Part shown: piece by piece, positions 1 through 7,533 of the stretch | Numbering within the stretch: the first letter of the stretch is position 1 | Layout of the letters: every line of letters begins with the position of its first letter | Source of the DNA: Micromonospora sp. HNM0581 | Lineage (GTDB): Bacteria > Actinomycetota > Actinomycetes > Mycobacteriales > Micromonosporaceae | Direction: 5' to 3' | DNA length: 64,000 nt | Assembly: GCF_012726175.1 (NCBI RefSeq) | Contig: NZ_JAASAD010000002.1 | Span: 434,001 to 498,000, forward strand | Made by a program: the position numbers and the translations under genes | The notes under the pieces: model-generated | The model's database searches: none | What the model was told of the DNA's origin: nothing | The model's input: only the letters and a program-made list of their open reading frames with translations

Positions 1-1
1 C

Positions 2-523
2 GAATACCTGATTGATGCCCGAGATTTCATGAACGAAGTCTCGGCGCAACAAGAAGTAGGGGCTCTACCACTCGACGAGCCGTTCGATTACCGAAGTATT
101 TTCGGCAGGTTGCCGAACGGTCGAGGCGGCTTCGTGAACGACCTCGGCGCGACGGCCCGGGTGGAGGCCGAAGAGATGTGGAAAGGGGGTTTGATTCACT
201 CGCCTGTGATTAAAGGAATTTGCTTCCAGCGGCAGGACGGATGGGTTGAGGGGTGGGCCTGGATACGGGTTCGGGGCGACTTTTTCTGTTTCGAGCAGGT
301 GCAACTCCGACAATACCAGTTCTACTGTGGAATAGGGTCTCGTGAACTGGCCGAAGACCTGGCGGCTGCTGCTATCGGCAAGCATCTGCATGAGTTGAAG
401 GTGGATGCCCCTGTTCTTGTCAGGTGGCGCCAAATCTGTGAGGCGTTCGACGCGGCGAAGACAGATCCTGGCCGATTGTCTGAGGCCGAGGCTGCCTTAT
501 TCTCCCACATCTCGTTCAGATGA
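2..523 (+). CDS. Hypothetical protein, probably 5'-truncated by the window edge
   Basis: I do not recognise this protein. An ATG lies at base 29, but the same frame stays open back to base 2 with plausible residues (EYLIDARDF) and no ribosome binding site precedes the ATG, so the gene probably starts before the window. The visible part is about 173 residues, soluble, acidic and rich in Trp/Phe/Tyr in the middle (GWVEGWAWIRVRG). It has no signal peptide, membrane segment or catalytic motif that I can name. It stands alone: the next gene to the right is on the other strand. It may be the last host gene or the first prophage gene. Confidence 0.6.
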   Translation, partial: EYLIDARDFMNEVSAQQEVGALPLDEPFDYRSIFGRLPNGRGGFVNDLGATARVEAEEMWKGGLIHSPVIKGICFQRQDGWVEGWAWIRVRGDFFCFEQVQLRQYQFYCGIGSRELAEDLAAAAIGKHLHELKVDAPVLVRWRQICEAFDAAKTDPGRLSEAEAALFSHISFR

Positions 524-718
524 CCCTCGGCATCGGCCGTAGGTCTGCGACGTTAGATCCCCTGCGGCCCCGTCATATCTAAGGGACATTCCGTAGCTAA
601 ATGATGCCGTTTTCTCTCCGCCGCGGAACGGCCGGTGCACCGTCGAGGATGCAATGGGCTCGATCTGCTCTTCGGCGCGCTAGTGACGGCCGATCCTGAT
701 GGGCAAAGTGCCGTACGG

Positions 719-1021
719 CTACGACTCGTCTGTGGCCATCAGCCACCAGCCAGCGCCGGCCATGACGAAAACGCCTGCCGTACCCACCAAGCCCCACGGA
801 TGTTCGGCGTAGGCCAAGACGAACGCGCCCACGAACAGGCCACCTCGCAGCAGTAGCCGGAGTGCTGGGTGCATCCGTGGCTCGATAAGCAGCGGCCGTC
901 CTGTCGCCCACCACCAGGCCCCAGCGAAGAGCCCAACGACGACCATGAAGGCGATGGCGATGAAGTTGGCCCCACTTTTCGACGCCTCGACGACATCACC
1001 GCGGGTCACCCAGTTGACCAT
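719..1021 (-). CDS. Small integral membrane protein, unknown function
   Basis: The 100-residue product has about three hydrophobic helices (FIAIAFMVVVGLFAGAWWW, a segment around LLRGGLFVGAFVLAYA, and LVGTAGVFVMAGAGWWL), so it is almost certainly an inner-membrane protein. I start it at the ATG at 1021 because GGGAG lies six bases upstream. An in-frame ATG at 1093 would add 24 residues but has no ribosome binding site. It shares the minus strand with the excisionase-like gene at 1228-1410, about 200 bp away. No family is recognised. A role in the host envelope or superinfection exclusion would be guesswork. Confidence 0.6.
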   Translation of the reverse strand: MVNWVTRGDVVEASKSGANFIAIAFMVVVGLFAGAWWWATGRPLLIEPRMHPALRLLLRGGLFVGAFVLAYAEHPWGLVGTAGVFVMAGAGWWLMATDES

Positions 1022-1227
1022 CCGTACTCCCAACACCAGGCCCAAATGGCGAGTGTGGAGCAGGCGTGGCTTGAATGGACAGGCTTCATCCATGTCGCTT
1101 AGCCGACAGTTTGGGCGTGGTAGCAGATCTGCCTAGGATGCCTTAGGAGCTGTGCGGCAGAGCGCTTTGTCCAGGTGTCGGTGTCCGACCGGCAGTAGCG
1201 GTGCGCGACGTGCCTGGGACCCTCACG

Positions 1228-1410
1228 TCAGCGGCGCCCCGCTAGCGCCGGGCAGCTCTTGTACGCGGCGGCCAGGTCCTCGTCGGTGAAGCGCACCAGG
1301 CGGCCGAGGCGCTGGCACGGCACGCGGCCCTTCGACACCCAGCGCCGCAGAGTCGTCTCCGCGATGCGGAGCTTCGCCGCGGCTTCCGCGTAGGTGTAGT
1401 CCTGGCTCAC
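1228..1410 (-). CDS. Excisionase-type (MerR-like) helix-turn-helix DNA-binding protein
   Basis: A 60-residue protein whose pattern YTYAEAAAKLRIAETTLRRW ... GRVPCQRLGRLVRF matches the winged-helix 'DNA binding, excisionase family' fold: an alpha-helical reader followed by a short wing. It fills the family length. The start is GTG with GGGAGGG about ten bases upstream. Such proteins act either as recombination directionality factors or as small phage regulators. No integrase lies in this window, so its partner cannot be identified. It diverges from the tRNA and the antirestriction gene to its right, with 175 bp between them that presumably holds both promoters. Confidence 0.7.
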   Translation of the reverse strand: MSQDYTYAEAAAKLRIAETTLRRWVSKGRVPCQRLGRLVRFTDEDLAAAYKSCPALAGRR

Positions 1411-1549
1411 CTGCCTGCCCTCCCGATCTCGTCGCCCTTCGCGGGGTCACAATATGCCATTGCGGCCGGTTGGGTCTACCGTGGACTACGCCGAGCCACG
1501 AAGCGAGCGGTACTGTGTCGCCCGCTCGCCTACCGGCCGGGTGCACGGC

Positions 1550-1561
1550 TACTATCGAGCA
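1550..1561 (+). promoter_or_regulatory. Candidate promoter (-10 TACTAT) before the tRNA
   Basis: TACTATCGAGCA lies 25 bp upstream of the tRNA. The same layout, CACAATCGAGCA, occurs at 5998-6009 upstream of the Acb2/Tad1-like gene. The shared AT(C)GAGCA after a -10-like hexamer suggests a common promoter class. No clear -35 box is visible at either site, so this rests on the match between two sites. Confidence 0.35.
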
Positions 1562-1585
1562 TTGCGCGTGCATGGCATGCGCAGC

Positions 1586-1657
1586 GCGCTGGAAGTGCTG
1601 TTGGTGGCACGCCGCCCTACCGGGGCGGAGGCCCAGGTTCGAGTCCTGGCCGGCGCT
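1586..1657 (+). tRNA. tRNA-Gly with unusual anticodon ACC, phage-borne
   Basis: A 72-nt cloverleaf folds completely. The acceptor stem is GCGCTGG/CCGGCGC with one T-G wobble. The D-stem GTGC/GCAC has an 8-nt loop containing GG. The anticodon stem CCGCC/GGCGG is perfect with loop CTACCGG (anticodon ACC at 1619-1621, T33 present). The variable loop is 4 nt, and the T-stem CCAGG/CCTGG has loop TTCGAGT. G1-C72, C2-G71, C35, C36 and discriminator U73 agree with known bacterial glycine identity elements. Oddities are A at position 34 (bacterial tRNA-Gly normally has G, C or U) and A instead of U at position 8. CCA is not encoded. It lies 38 bp before the antirestriction gene. Confidence 0.7.
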
Positions 1658-1695
1658 CTCGACGCCCGGCCACAGGGGAAGGTGGTGAGAGGCGC

Positions 1696-3039
1696 GTGTT
1701 CCACGGCAGCATCCCGGCCGACCTGCGTTCGATCATCTACGAGCACGCCGAGTCGTGGCCCGACACCGACCTGTACGTCGGGTGTAGCGGCAACTTTACG
1801 ATCGAGCGGACGCTCCACAGCAGACCCGGCGAGCGGCGGGCCATCCACGGCAACGACGTCCAGTCGTACTCGAGCGCCCTCGGCTGGTGGCTCGCCGGCC
1901 GGCCCCTGGACTACCGGCTCAAGGACGAGCACCGCGACGTGCTCGGCTGGCTGGAGCCGTACCTGACGACCCCGACGGACACGCTGGCGTCGCTGATGCT
2001 CGGCACCCGGTTCCTCCAGTACGTCGGCCGACGCGGCGTCTACTACGAGCGGATGGTCCGCGCCACGGTCGGCCAGTTCCCGACGATGCACGCCAAGACG
2101 GTGGCGAAGCTGAACGCGCTGACGCTGCGCCTCGCCTCCTACTACTGCGGCGACGTGCGCGAGTACCTGGAGACGGTGGTGCCGGCCGGCGCGCCGGTGG
2201 CGATGTTCCCGCCGTTCTACGCGGGCGACTACGAGGCGCAGTTCGCCGGCATCGACGAGTTCTTCGACTGGCCGGCGCCGGACTACCCGATGCTCGACGA
2301 GGATGGCAAGGAGCAGATCATCGGCGCGGTCCTCGACCGCCCCCACTGGATCCTCGGCCTGCACATCCCGCGAGACGAGCTGCGGCCGTGGCTGCGCGGC
2401 GTCGTGCAGACCTCCAACCGCGGCATGCCGATCTACGTGTACGCCTCGTCGGGAGCCCGGCGGGTCGTCGCCCCCGCCCAGGACGTCGCGCCGATCCTCG
2501 CGCCGAAGATCGGCCCCGCCGAGCAGCTCGGCGACCGCATGGCCATCCACGTTCTGACCGGCGGCCAGTTCGCCGCCATCCGGTCGCAGTTCATGAGTAA
2601 GACGATCCTGCCCGGGTCGCCGCTGCTCGCCTGTGGCGTCAGCGTCGACGGCAAGCTGATCGGTGCGTTCGCGTACCTGCCGCCGAAGTTCGACCCGGCA
2701 TGCGCCTACCTGATGTCGGACTTCCCGGTGTCATGGAGCCGGTACCGGCGGCTGGCGAAGCTGATCGTGATGGCGGCCGCCAGCCGCGAAGCGCAGCTGC
2801 TGTTGCAGCGGTCGCTGTCGAAGCGGCTCACCTCGTGGTCGACCACGGCGTTCACGGACCGGCCGAACTCGGCGAAGTACGGCCGGGGCATCCCCGGCGT
2901 GAAGTTGCAGAAACGCAGCGAGCCGGCCGCCGACGGCATCCACCGGTACCAGCTCCAGTACGGCGGCCCGCTGGGTGTCTGGACGCTGCGAGAGGCGCTG
3001 GCGGAGTGGAAGCGCCGCCACGGGAAGGACATGCGATGA
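1696..3039 (+). CDS. Putative antirestriction protein: MTase-like N-terminus plus Mom-like GNAT C-terminus
   Basis: The 447-residue product resembles actinophage proteins annotated as antirestriction adenine methyltransferases. The N-terminus (LYVGCSGNFTIERTL, then HGNDVQSYSSALG) looks like the nucleotide-binding start of a D12-type methyltransferase, but I see no DPPY catalytic motif. The C-terminal 180 residues (YLMSDFPVSWSRYRRLAKL ... WSTTAFTDRPNSAKYGRG) resemble the Mom-like GNAT fold, which in phage Mu modifies adenine to block restriction. The GTG start follows AAGGTGGTGA, close to an ideal ribosome binding site. A ParB-like gene lies downstream, the usual neighbour in such phages, although an IS110 element now separates them. 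A role in DNA modification against host restriction is inferred. Confidence 0.65.
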   Translation: MFHGSIPADLRSIIYEHAESWPDTDLYVGCSGNFTIERTLHSRPGERRAIHGNDVQSYSSALGWWLAGRPLDYRLKDEHRDVLGWLEPYLTTPTDTLASLMLGTRFLQYVGRRGVYYERMVRATVGQFPTMHAKTVAKLNALTLRLASYYCGDVREYLETVVPAGAPVAMFPPFYAGDYEAQFAGIDEFFDWPAPDYPMLDEDGKEQIIGAVLDRPHWILGLHIPRDELRPWLRGVVQTSNRGMPIYVYASSGARRVVAPAQDVAPILAPKIGPAEQLGDRMAIHVLTGGQFAAIRSQFMSKTILPGSPLLACGVSVDGKLIGAFAYLPPKFDPACAYLMSDFPVSWSRYRRLAKLIVMAAASREAQLLLQRSLSKRLTSWSTTAFTDRPNSAKYGRGIPGVKLQKRSEPAADGIHRYQLQYGGPLGVWTLREALAEWKRRHGKDMR

Positions 3040-3050
3040 GGAGCCCTATG

Positions 3051-4313
3051 TCAAGCCGCCCGGTTTTGGGTGAGGACGCGTTGGAGTGCGCGGTGGGCTT
3101 CGGGGTCGTAGGCAGTGCCGTCTTGCCAGCAGTGCCAGATGATGTGGAGCCAGGCTCGGGCGAGGATGCGGACGGCGTGGGCGTGGTCGTGTCCGCGGGC
3201 TTTGGCGCGGTTGTAGAGGTCGGCGGCCCAGGGGTTGGCTCGGCGGGAGTCGCCGGCGAAGTCGACCACGGCGTCGCGCAGTTGTTTGTCGCAGGCCCAA
3301 CGGAATCCGACGGTGCGCAGGCGGCCGGACTGACGGGTCGATGGGGCGGCGCCGGCCAGGCAGGTCAGCGATTCTGGTGTGGGGAACTTCGCTCGGCAGT
3401 CGCCGATTTCGGCGAGCAGGCGTGCGGCTCGGACTCGGCCGGATCTGGGCAGGCTGGTGAAGATGTGCGCGTCGACGTGGGCGTCCAGTTGGGTGTTGAT
3501 TTGGGTGCTGAGTTCTTTGATCTGGGCCAGCAGGGTGCGCAGCAGTGCGACGTAGCCGGCGGTGATCGGGGTCTGGCTGGTGCCATGGGCGCCGGTGGCG
3601 CCGCGTGGCGCGTCGAGGATGCGCTGGTGCAGGATCGCGGGGTCGACCTTGCCGGAGTAGCCCTGTTTGGCCAGCCAGTCGGCCAGGCGTTTGACGGTGA
3701 GCCGGTCGATTTTGTCCTGGGTGTCGAACCTGGTCAGGAAGGTCAGGGCGATCGGGGAGTCGATCGCGGCGAACAGGCCGACCACGCACGGCAGGACGTT
3801 GCGCAGGTGCGCCCGAAGTTGGTTCGCGACCGCGACACGGTGGGCCACGAGGTCTTTGCGGGCGCGGCAGGTCCGGCGCAACGCGACGGTCGCCTCGGTG
3901 TCGGGGACCAGGGGCCGCAAGCGGGCTCGGTCGGTGCGCAGGGTGTCGGCCAGAACGTAGGCGTCGAACCTGTCGTCCTTGTTGCCGGCCGAGCCGTAGC
4001 GGCTGCGCAGGTTCTTGACCTGGTTCGGGGAGATCACCACGACGGTGATCCCCGCTGCGAGCAGGGTCTCGACGACGGGGCCGTCGGGGCGTTCGATAGC
4101 GACCTCACAGACTCCGTGACGGCCCAGGACCGCCACCAGGTCGCGCAAGCCGCTGCTGGTGTGTTCGACCATCGTGGTTGCGACCTTGCGGCCACGGCCG
4201 TCGACGATGCACGCGGCGTGGTCATCACGAGCCCAGTCGATCCCGGCGGTGACATCGTTAGGGGCGTACTCGGGCAGCAGTGTGCTGTTCGCGGTGTTGC
4301 TGGCAGACTTCAT
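3051..4313 (-). CDS. IS110-family transposase (DEDD recombinase)
   Basis: This is a complete 420-residue transposase. The N-terminal RuvC-like DEDD domain shows GIDWARDDHAA (first Asp near residue 25), AIERPDG (Glu near 94) and NKDDRFDAYVLAD (paired Asp near 132-135). The C-terminal Tnp20-type domain has SLPRSGRVRAARLLAEIGD and LAGAAPSTRQSG, including the serine context expected for the catalytic nucleophile. Length is normal and no frameshift is seen, so it may be active. The family moves by RNA-guided recombination with a noncoding RNA encoded at the 5' side of the gene, here the right side of the element (4314 to about 4569). Confidence 0.93.
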   Translation of the reverse strand: MKSASNTANSTLLPEYAPNDVTAGIDWARDDHAACIVDGRGRKVATTMVEHTSSGLRDLVAVLGRHGVCEVAIERPDGPVVETLLAAGITVVVISPNQVKNLRSRYGSAGNKDDRFDAYVLADTLRTDRARLRPLVPDTEATVALRRTCRARKDLVAHRVAVANQLRAHLRNVLPCVVGLFAAIDSPIALTFLTRFDTQDKIDRLTVKRLADWLAKQGYSGKVDPAILHQRILDAPRGATGAHGTSQTPITAGYVALLRTLLAQIKELSTQINTQLDAHVDAHIFTSLPRSGRVRAARLLAEIGDCRAKFPTPESLTCLAGAAPSTRQSGRLRTVGFRWACDKQLRDAVVDFAGDSRRANPWAADLYNRAKARGHDHAHAVRILARAWLHIIWHCWQDGTAYDPEAHRALQRVLTQNRAA

Positions 4314-4569
4314 GTCAGCCTCCTCGCTGCTAGTCCCAGTGGGGAGGCACCCTCATCTTCAGTTGATGGTTCGGGTGACCTTGGTGCCGGGACGTGTCTG
4401 CCGGTTCGCTCACTGATCGGCGCTCGCGGCCAGTCACGGCGTTGGCGCTCAGCCCTATCGACGGTCCACACGTCCCGGGCAACCACCAGACCCTGCGGAT
4501 CTCATCGTGGACGTCGTTCACGTCAAGCGAGCAGGGCAGTGGCCTGGCGGCACCCGGGGTGCATCAGCG
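4314..4569 (-). ncRNA. Candidate IS110 bridge (seek) RNA region
   Basis: About 255 bp of noncoding sequence lies between the transposase start and the inferred right end of the element, where IS110 members encode their guide RNA. A 10-nt segment inside it (AGCCCTATCG, 4451-4460) is identical to the rejoined empty target site (AGCCCTAT at the left flank plus CG at the right flank), which is what a target-binding loop would show. I have not folded the RNA. Boundaries and function are inferred from position and this match. Confidence 0.4.
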
Positions 4570-4606
4570 CCCTATCGGAGAACGCCGACCTGAGGATGGT
4601 GGACCA

Positions 4607-5017
4607 GTGAGCAACGACCACCGCAGCGGCCAGGTGGCCGCCGCCGACGTCGACCTGGCGGTGCGGGCAGCCGCCCGGGCGGCCTACCTGCGGTCGTATC
4701 CGGCCGACACCACCCGCGCCGATGAGTACGCCGAGCGGATGGTCAGCGACGGGCCCTACCGGGCCGACATGACCGCCGTCCTGGCGGCCCTCGCCGCCGT
4801 CGGCCGGCTGATGCCCGTTGACGAGGAGACAACCCACCTGGTCCAGCTGCGGGAGGACGGCTGGACCCTCCAGCACCCGCTGTCGTGCCGGCCGACGCTG
4901 TTCACCTGCGAGGTGAACCAGGCGGCCACCCTCGCCCTCACCGAGCCACCCGCCACGTTGGGGGTCTTCGAGTGCGGCACCGACGGCGGCCGGTTCGTGA
5001 TCGGAGCGGCCCGGTGA
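4607..5017 (+). CDS. Conserved phage protein of unknown function
   Basis: The 136-residue soluble protein is rich in Ala/Arg/Asp in its first half and has a Cys-containing beta-rich second half (CRPTLFTCEVNQAATLAL, GVFECGTDGGRFVIG). I start it at GTG 4607, after GAGGATGGT; an upstream ATG in frame would lie inside the IS110 element and is not credible. It overlaps the ParB-like gene by a GTGA junction, so the two are translationally coupled. No known domain is recognised. Its constant pairing with the ParB-like protein hints at a shared DNA-processing role, which is inference only. Confidence 0.7.
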   Translation: MSNDHRSGQVAAADVDLAVRAAARAAYLRSYPADTTRADEYAERMVSDGPYRADMTAVLAALAAVGRLMPVDEETTHLVQLREDGWTLQHPLSCRPTLFTCEVNQAATLALTEPPATLGVFECGTDGGRFVIGAAR

Positions 5018-5955
5018 GCGGCGTCGACGAGCAGCCGGAGGCGGCCGACGACGGCCCGCTGAACCTGCGGCCCGCCCGCGTCGACCCGGCCGCCCTCACC
5101 CTGCTGGAGGTCAACGCCCGGTACATGCGGAAGGAGACGTACGACCGCCTGGTCGCCAACGTCCGCCGCGACGGCGCGCTGACCAGCACGCCGCTGGTGT
5201 GGAACGACCAGGCCGGCGGGCGGATGGTGGTGCTGTCCGGCAACCACCGGATCATGGCGGCCCGCGACGTCGGCCTGGAGCTGGTCGACGTCATCGTGGT
5301 CGACCAGCCGCTGACCCGCGCCCGGCAGGTCGCGTTGCAGCTGTCCCACAACGCCATCGAGGGCGAAGACGACCCGGCCACGTTGAAACAGCTGTACGAG
5401 GAGTTGGACGACGTGGACTGGCGGGCCTACTCGGGCCTGGACGACAAGCAGCTCGACCTGCTCGCCCAGGTCAACCTCGAAGGACTCAGCGAGGCGGCGC
5501 TGGACTTCGCCACCGTCCAGCTGGTGTTCCTGCCGCACGAGCTGGAAGCCGCCCGCACCTCCCTCGACGAGGCCCGCAAGCTCGTCCAAGCCGATGCCCG
5601 CTGGCTCGCCGGGTACGGCGACTACGAAACCACCCTGGACGCCCTCGCGACGGCCCACGGCGCCCACAACGTCGGCAACGTGGCCACCGCCCTCGGCCTG
5701 ATCCTGGAGGTGTTCGAGCGGCACCTCGGCGAGCTGCGCGACGGCGTGTGGTTCGACCCCGACACCGAGGAAACCATCGGACCGGCAAGCCGGCTCGTCC
5801 CCATCGAGACGGTGCTGGAGACACGCTCCATGCCCGCCGACGCCGCCGCCGTGCTGACCCGCGCCGTCAACAAGCTCGTCGCGGCCGGCGAGATCCCCGC
5901 CGACCAGCGGTGGCGCGCCCTGGAACTGCTGGCCGCCGACTACCTCGCCGGCTGA
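5014..5955 (+). CDS. ParB/Srx-like nuclease-domain protein
   Basis: In this 313-residue protein the first 110 residues match the ParB N-terminal fold: LTLLEVNARYMRKETYDRLV, then RRDGALTSTPLVW, then the signature VLSGNHRIMAARDVG (GNHR at 76-79). Phage proteins with this fold next to antirestriction or methylase genes are thought to act in DNA modification or as CTP/ATP-dependent switches, not in plasmid partition, and no parA lies nearby. The C-terminal half is acidic and helical with no named domain. The GTG start at 5014 overlaps the preceding stop. It is one of two ParB-fold proteins in the window. Confidence 0.8.
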   Translation: MSGVDEQPEAADDGPLNLRPARVDPAALTLLEVNARYMRKETYDRLVANVRRDGALTSTPLVWNDQAGGRMVVLSGNHRIMAARDVGLELVDVIVVDQPLTRARQVALQLSHNAIEGEDDPATLKQLYEELDDVDWRAYSGLDDKQLDLLAQVNLEGLSEAALDFATVQLVFLPHELEAARTSLDEARKLVQADARWLAGYGDYETTLDALATAHGAHNVGNVATALGLILEVFERHLGELRDGVWFDPDTEETIGPASRLVPIETVLETRSMPADAAAVLTRAVNKLVAAGEIPADQRWRALELLAADYLAG

Positions 5956-5997
5956 CCGCAGGAAGCCCTCGGGCCGGCCGGCCCGCAGCCATCCGGC

Positions 5998-6009
5998 CAC
6001 AATCGAGCA
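5998..6009 (+). promoter_or_regulatory. Candidate promoter/operator before the Acb2/Tad1-like gene
   Basis: CACAATCGAGCA repeats the pattern found at 1550-1561. It sits inside a 7-bp inverted repeat, GGCCACA (5995-6001) and TGTGGCC (6011-6017), so promoter and operator may overlap. The gene starts 29 bp further on. Two-site similarity is the only support. Confidence 0.35.
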
Positions 6010-6037
6010 CTGTGGCCGCCCACCCGAGAGGACACAC

Positions 6038-6331
6038 ATGGCACCCGACACGACCAGCCACGACGACGACCCGTACGCCGGCCTAGACGAGCGGCAGCGG
6101 TACGAACTGGACCGGCGCTGCGACCACCACCCGCCGAAGGACCTCGCCACCGCCGAAGCGCACGGCCGCTGGCGTGCCGCCATCAAGGTGACCATGGCCG
6201 AGGCGATGCGCAGCCTCCCGTCCTGCCGCGAAACGTCGATGGTCCTCACCGCCCTGGACGACGCCCTCCTGTACGGCAACGCGGCGATCGCCCGCCCGCC
6301 GATGGTCAACGGCCGCCGGCCAGGCCACTGA
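6038..6331 (+). CDS. Acb2/Tad1-type hairpin protein, candidate anti-CBASS/anti-Thoeris sponge
   Basis: The 97-residue protein has the layout of the Acb2/Tad1 hairpin family: an N-terminal RQRYELDRRCDHHPPK segment (family form close to RxxYHPP), a helix with WRAAIKVTMAEAMRSLPS, then the signature CRETSMVLTALDDALLYGNA followed by AIAR. Family members bind cyclic nucleotide signals made by CBASS or Thoeris immunity and hold them away from the effector, so the prophage would be protected from signalling-based defence. It has its own leader and precedes the terminase genes, where such proteins often sit in actinophages. The family call is firm; which nucleotide it binds cannot be read from the sequence. 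Confidence 0.75.
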   Translation: MAPDTTSHDDDPYAGLDERQRYELDRRCDHHPPKDLATAEAHGRWRAAIKVTMAEAMRSLPSCRETSMVLTALDDALLYGNAAIARPPMVNGRRPGH

Positions 6332-6397
6332 TCGGGTGGCCCGGCCGGCACTTCCCCGCCGGCCGGGCCACCCCCCGAGCACCACAAGGAGGTGACC

Positions 6398-7015
6398 TTG
6401 AGCGAGCCGGAGAACCTGCCCTGGGACCGGCAGCAACGCGAGCCCGAGAAGGCGTACGGCTACTTCGTGCTGTACCGGGACCTCGGCCGCACCCGCACCG
6501 TCGCGAAGGTCGCCACCGAGGTCAACAAGAGCCGGGATTACCTCCACAAGCTGGCCACCGCGTGGAAGTGGGTGCAGCGGGCGCAGGCGTGGGACCGCGA
6601 AGAGGACCGGCTGTACGTCGAGGGCCTGGCCGAGCAGCGCCGCGACATGGCGAAGCGGCACGCCCGGATCTCCAGCGCGCTGCAAGCCAAGATCGTGGCC
6701 CGGTTGCAGTCCCTCGATGCGTCGAAGTTGAGCCCCGGCGACATCGCCCGGTGGCTGGAGGTGGCGACCCGCGTCGAGCGGCTGGCCCTCGGCCTGCCGG
6801 ACTCGACGACGGCGCACACCGGCCCGGACGGCGGCCCGATCCGCGCCGAGGTCGAGCAGATGAGCGAAGAGCAGCGTGCCGACTTCTTCCGGGCGCTGAT
6901 GGCCGAGGCGGCGGCCCGCGCCGGCCAGGCCAACCCGACCGCCGGCCCCGACGACCCGGCCGGCGACCACGACGAGCACGAGGAGGGTGCGGGTGGAGCG
7001 TCGACGGAGGAGTAG
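6398..7015 (+). CDS. Terminase small subunit
   Basis: The 205-residue protein has an N-terminal helix-turn-helix (RTVAKVATEVNKSRDYLHKL, then WKWVQRAQAWDREEDR) typical of small terminase subunits that recognise phage DNA for packaging. A central oligomerisation-like helical region follows, then an acidic tail (DDPAGDHDEHEEGAGG). I prefer the TTG at 6398 because AAGGAGG (6386-6392) lies five bases before it; GTG 6392 overlaps that ribosome binding site. Position two genes before the large subunit supports the call. Confidence 0.8.
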   Translation: MSEPENLPWDRQQREPEKAYGYFVLYRDLGRTRTVAKVATEVNKSRDYLHKLATAWKWVQRAQAWDREEDRLYVEGLAEQRRDMAKRHARISSALQAKIVARLQSLDASKLSPGDIARWLEVATRVERLALGLPDSTTAHTGPDGGPIRAEVEQMSEEQRADFFRALMAEAAARAGQANPTAGPDDPAGDHDEHEEGAGGASTEE

Positions 7016-7142
7016 CGAGGACGCGCGGATCGTGGTCGACGTGCGGGTGCCCCGGTGGGCGGCCTGGTCGGCGGCGTTCGGAGTGCTGACGCTCGGCGCG
7101 GCGAACGTGGCCGCCGTGGTGGTGCTGACGGTGGCGCGGTGA
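6993..7142 (+). CDS. Very small single-pass membrane protein
   Basis: A 49-residue frame starts at GTG 6993, after GAGGAGG, inside the end of the small terminase gene and ends in a GTGA overlap with the next gene. It has a basic N-terminus (VERRRRSSEDAR), then one hydrophobic helix (AWSAAFGVLTLGAANVAAV followed by VVLTVAR). Overlap at both ends and a good ribosome binding site make it likely to be translated. Function is unknown; a holin-like or superinfection role cannot be told from sequence. Confidence 0.5.
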   Translation: MERRRRSSEDARIVVDVRVPRWAAWSAAFGVLTLGAANVAAVVVLTVAR

Positions 7143-7531
7143 GCCGTGGCCCCCGCTCGGTGCGGCTGCTGACCGGCCACCGCCGGCCGGCAGCCACCCG
7201 GCCCGCGTACCGGCCCGGTGGCCCGGTCGACGGGGTCGGCCCGCAGACGTGGGCGGCGTGGAACGTCCAGGGCCGGGCGGTCGGCCGCGCCCGGGTGGTG
7301 ACGCTGCCGCCGGCCCCGCGACGCGCGTTCCGGCGGCGGGTGTGGGCGTGGCGGCTGCTCCTCGCCGGCTGGACCGGGCTCACCGGCCTCGCCAGCTGGG
7401 CGGCGCTGCGGTGGATCGGCCCGGCCGGGCTCGTCTGCCCGGCGCCGATGCTGGCGGCGCTGGTGCTGCTGGGCTGGTGCTCGTCGTCGGACCTGCGACA
7501 GCAGGAAGCCGCCCTGTGGCAGGGGCGCTGA
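7139..7531 (+). CDS. Phage membrane protein, unknown function
   Basis: The 130-residue protein starts at GTG 7139 (GTGA overlap with the gene before). The first 70 residues are basic and proline/arginine-rich, ending in PPAPRRAFRRRVWAWRL. Two hydrophobic segments follow (LLLAGWTGLTGLASWAAL and LVCPAPMLAALVLLGWCSS), then a short polar tail. This is a cytoplasmic basic domain anchored by two helices. It lies between the two terminase genes in a tight run, so it is phage-encoded, but I recognise no family. Confidence 0.6.
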   Translation: MSRGPRSVRLLTGHRRPAATRPAYRPGGPVDGVGPQTWAAWNVQGRAVGRARVVTLPPAPRRAFRRRVWAWRLLLAGWTGLTGLASWAALRWIGPAGLVCPAPMLAALVLLGWCSSSDLRQQEAALWQGR

Positions 7532-7533
7532 GG

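Larger units (their letters stand above)
3043..4575 (-). mobile_element. IS110-family insertion sequence
   Basis: A roughly 1.53-kb element carries one DEDD transposase on the minus strand and has no terminal inverted repeats, as is normal for IS110. The 7-bp repeat GCCCTAT occurs at 3043-3049, just past the transposase stop, and at 4569-4575. I take these as the recombination-site copies and therefore the likely ends. Removing one copy restores a compact phage intergenic region between the Mom-like gene and the gene at 4607. The insertion disrupts no reading frame but probably separates an operon. The exact ends are inferred from the repeat, not compared with an empty site. Confidence 0.75.

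Noticed and set aside
1586..1657. The tRNA as an attL site of the prophage
   Set aside because: No integrase and no duplicated 3' tRNA segment is visible in the window, so it cannot be supported here.
2700..4610. 636-codon plus-strand open frame across the IS110 element
   Set aside because: It is antisense to the DEDD transposase, has Gly/Val/Asp bias typical of the complement of GC-rich genes, and joins phage and IS DNA.
4756..6387. 543-codon minus-strand frame over the ParB-like gene
   Set aside because: Low-complexity Gly/Val/Gln shadow without domain; the plus strand has the ParB signature and overlapping starts.
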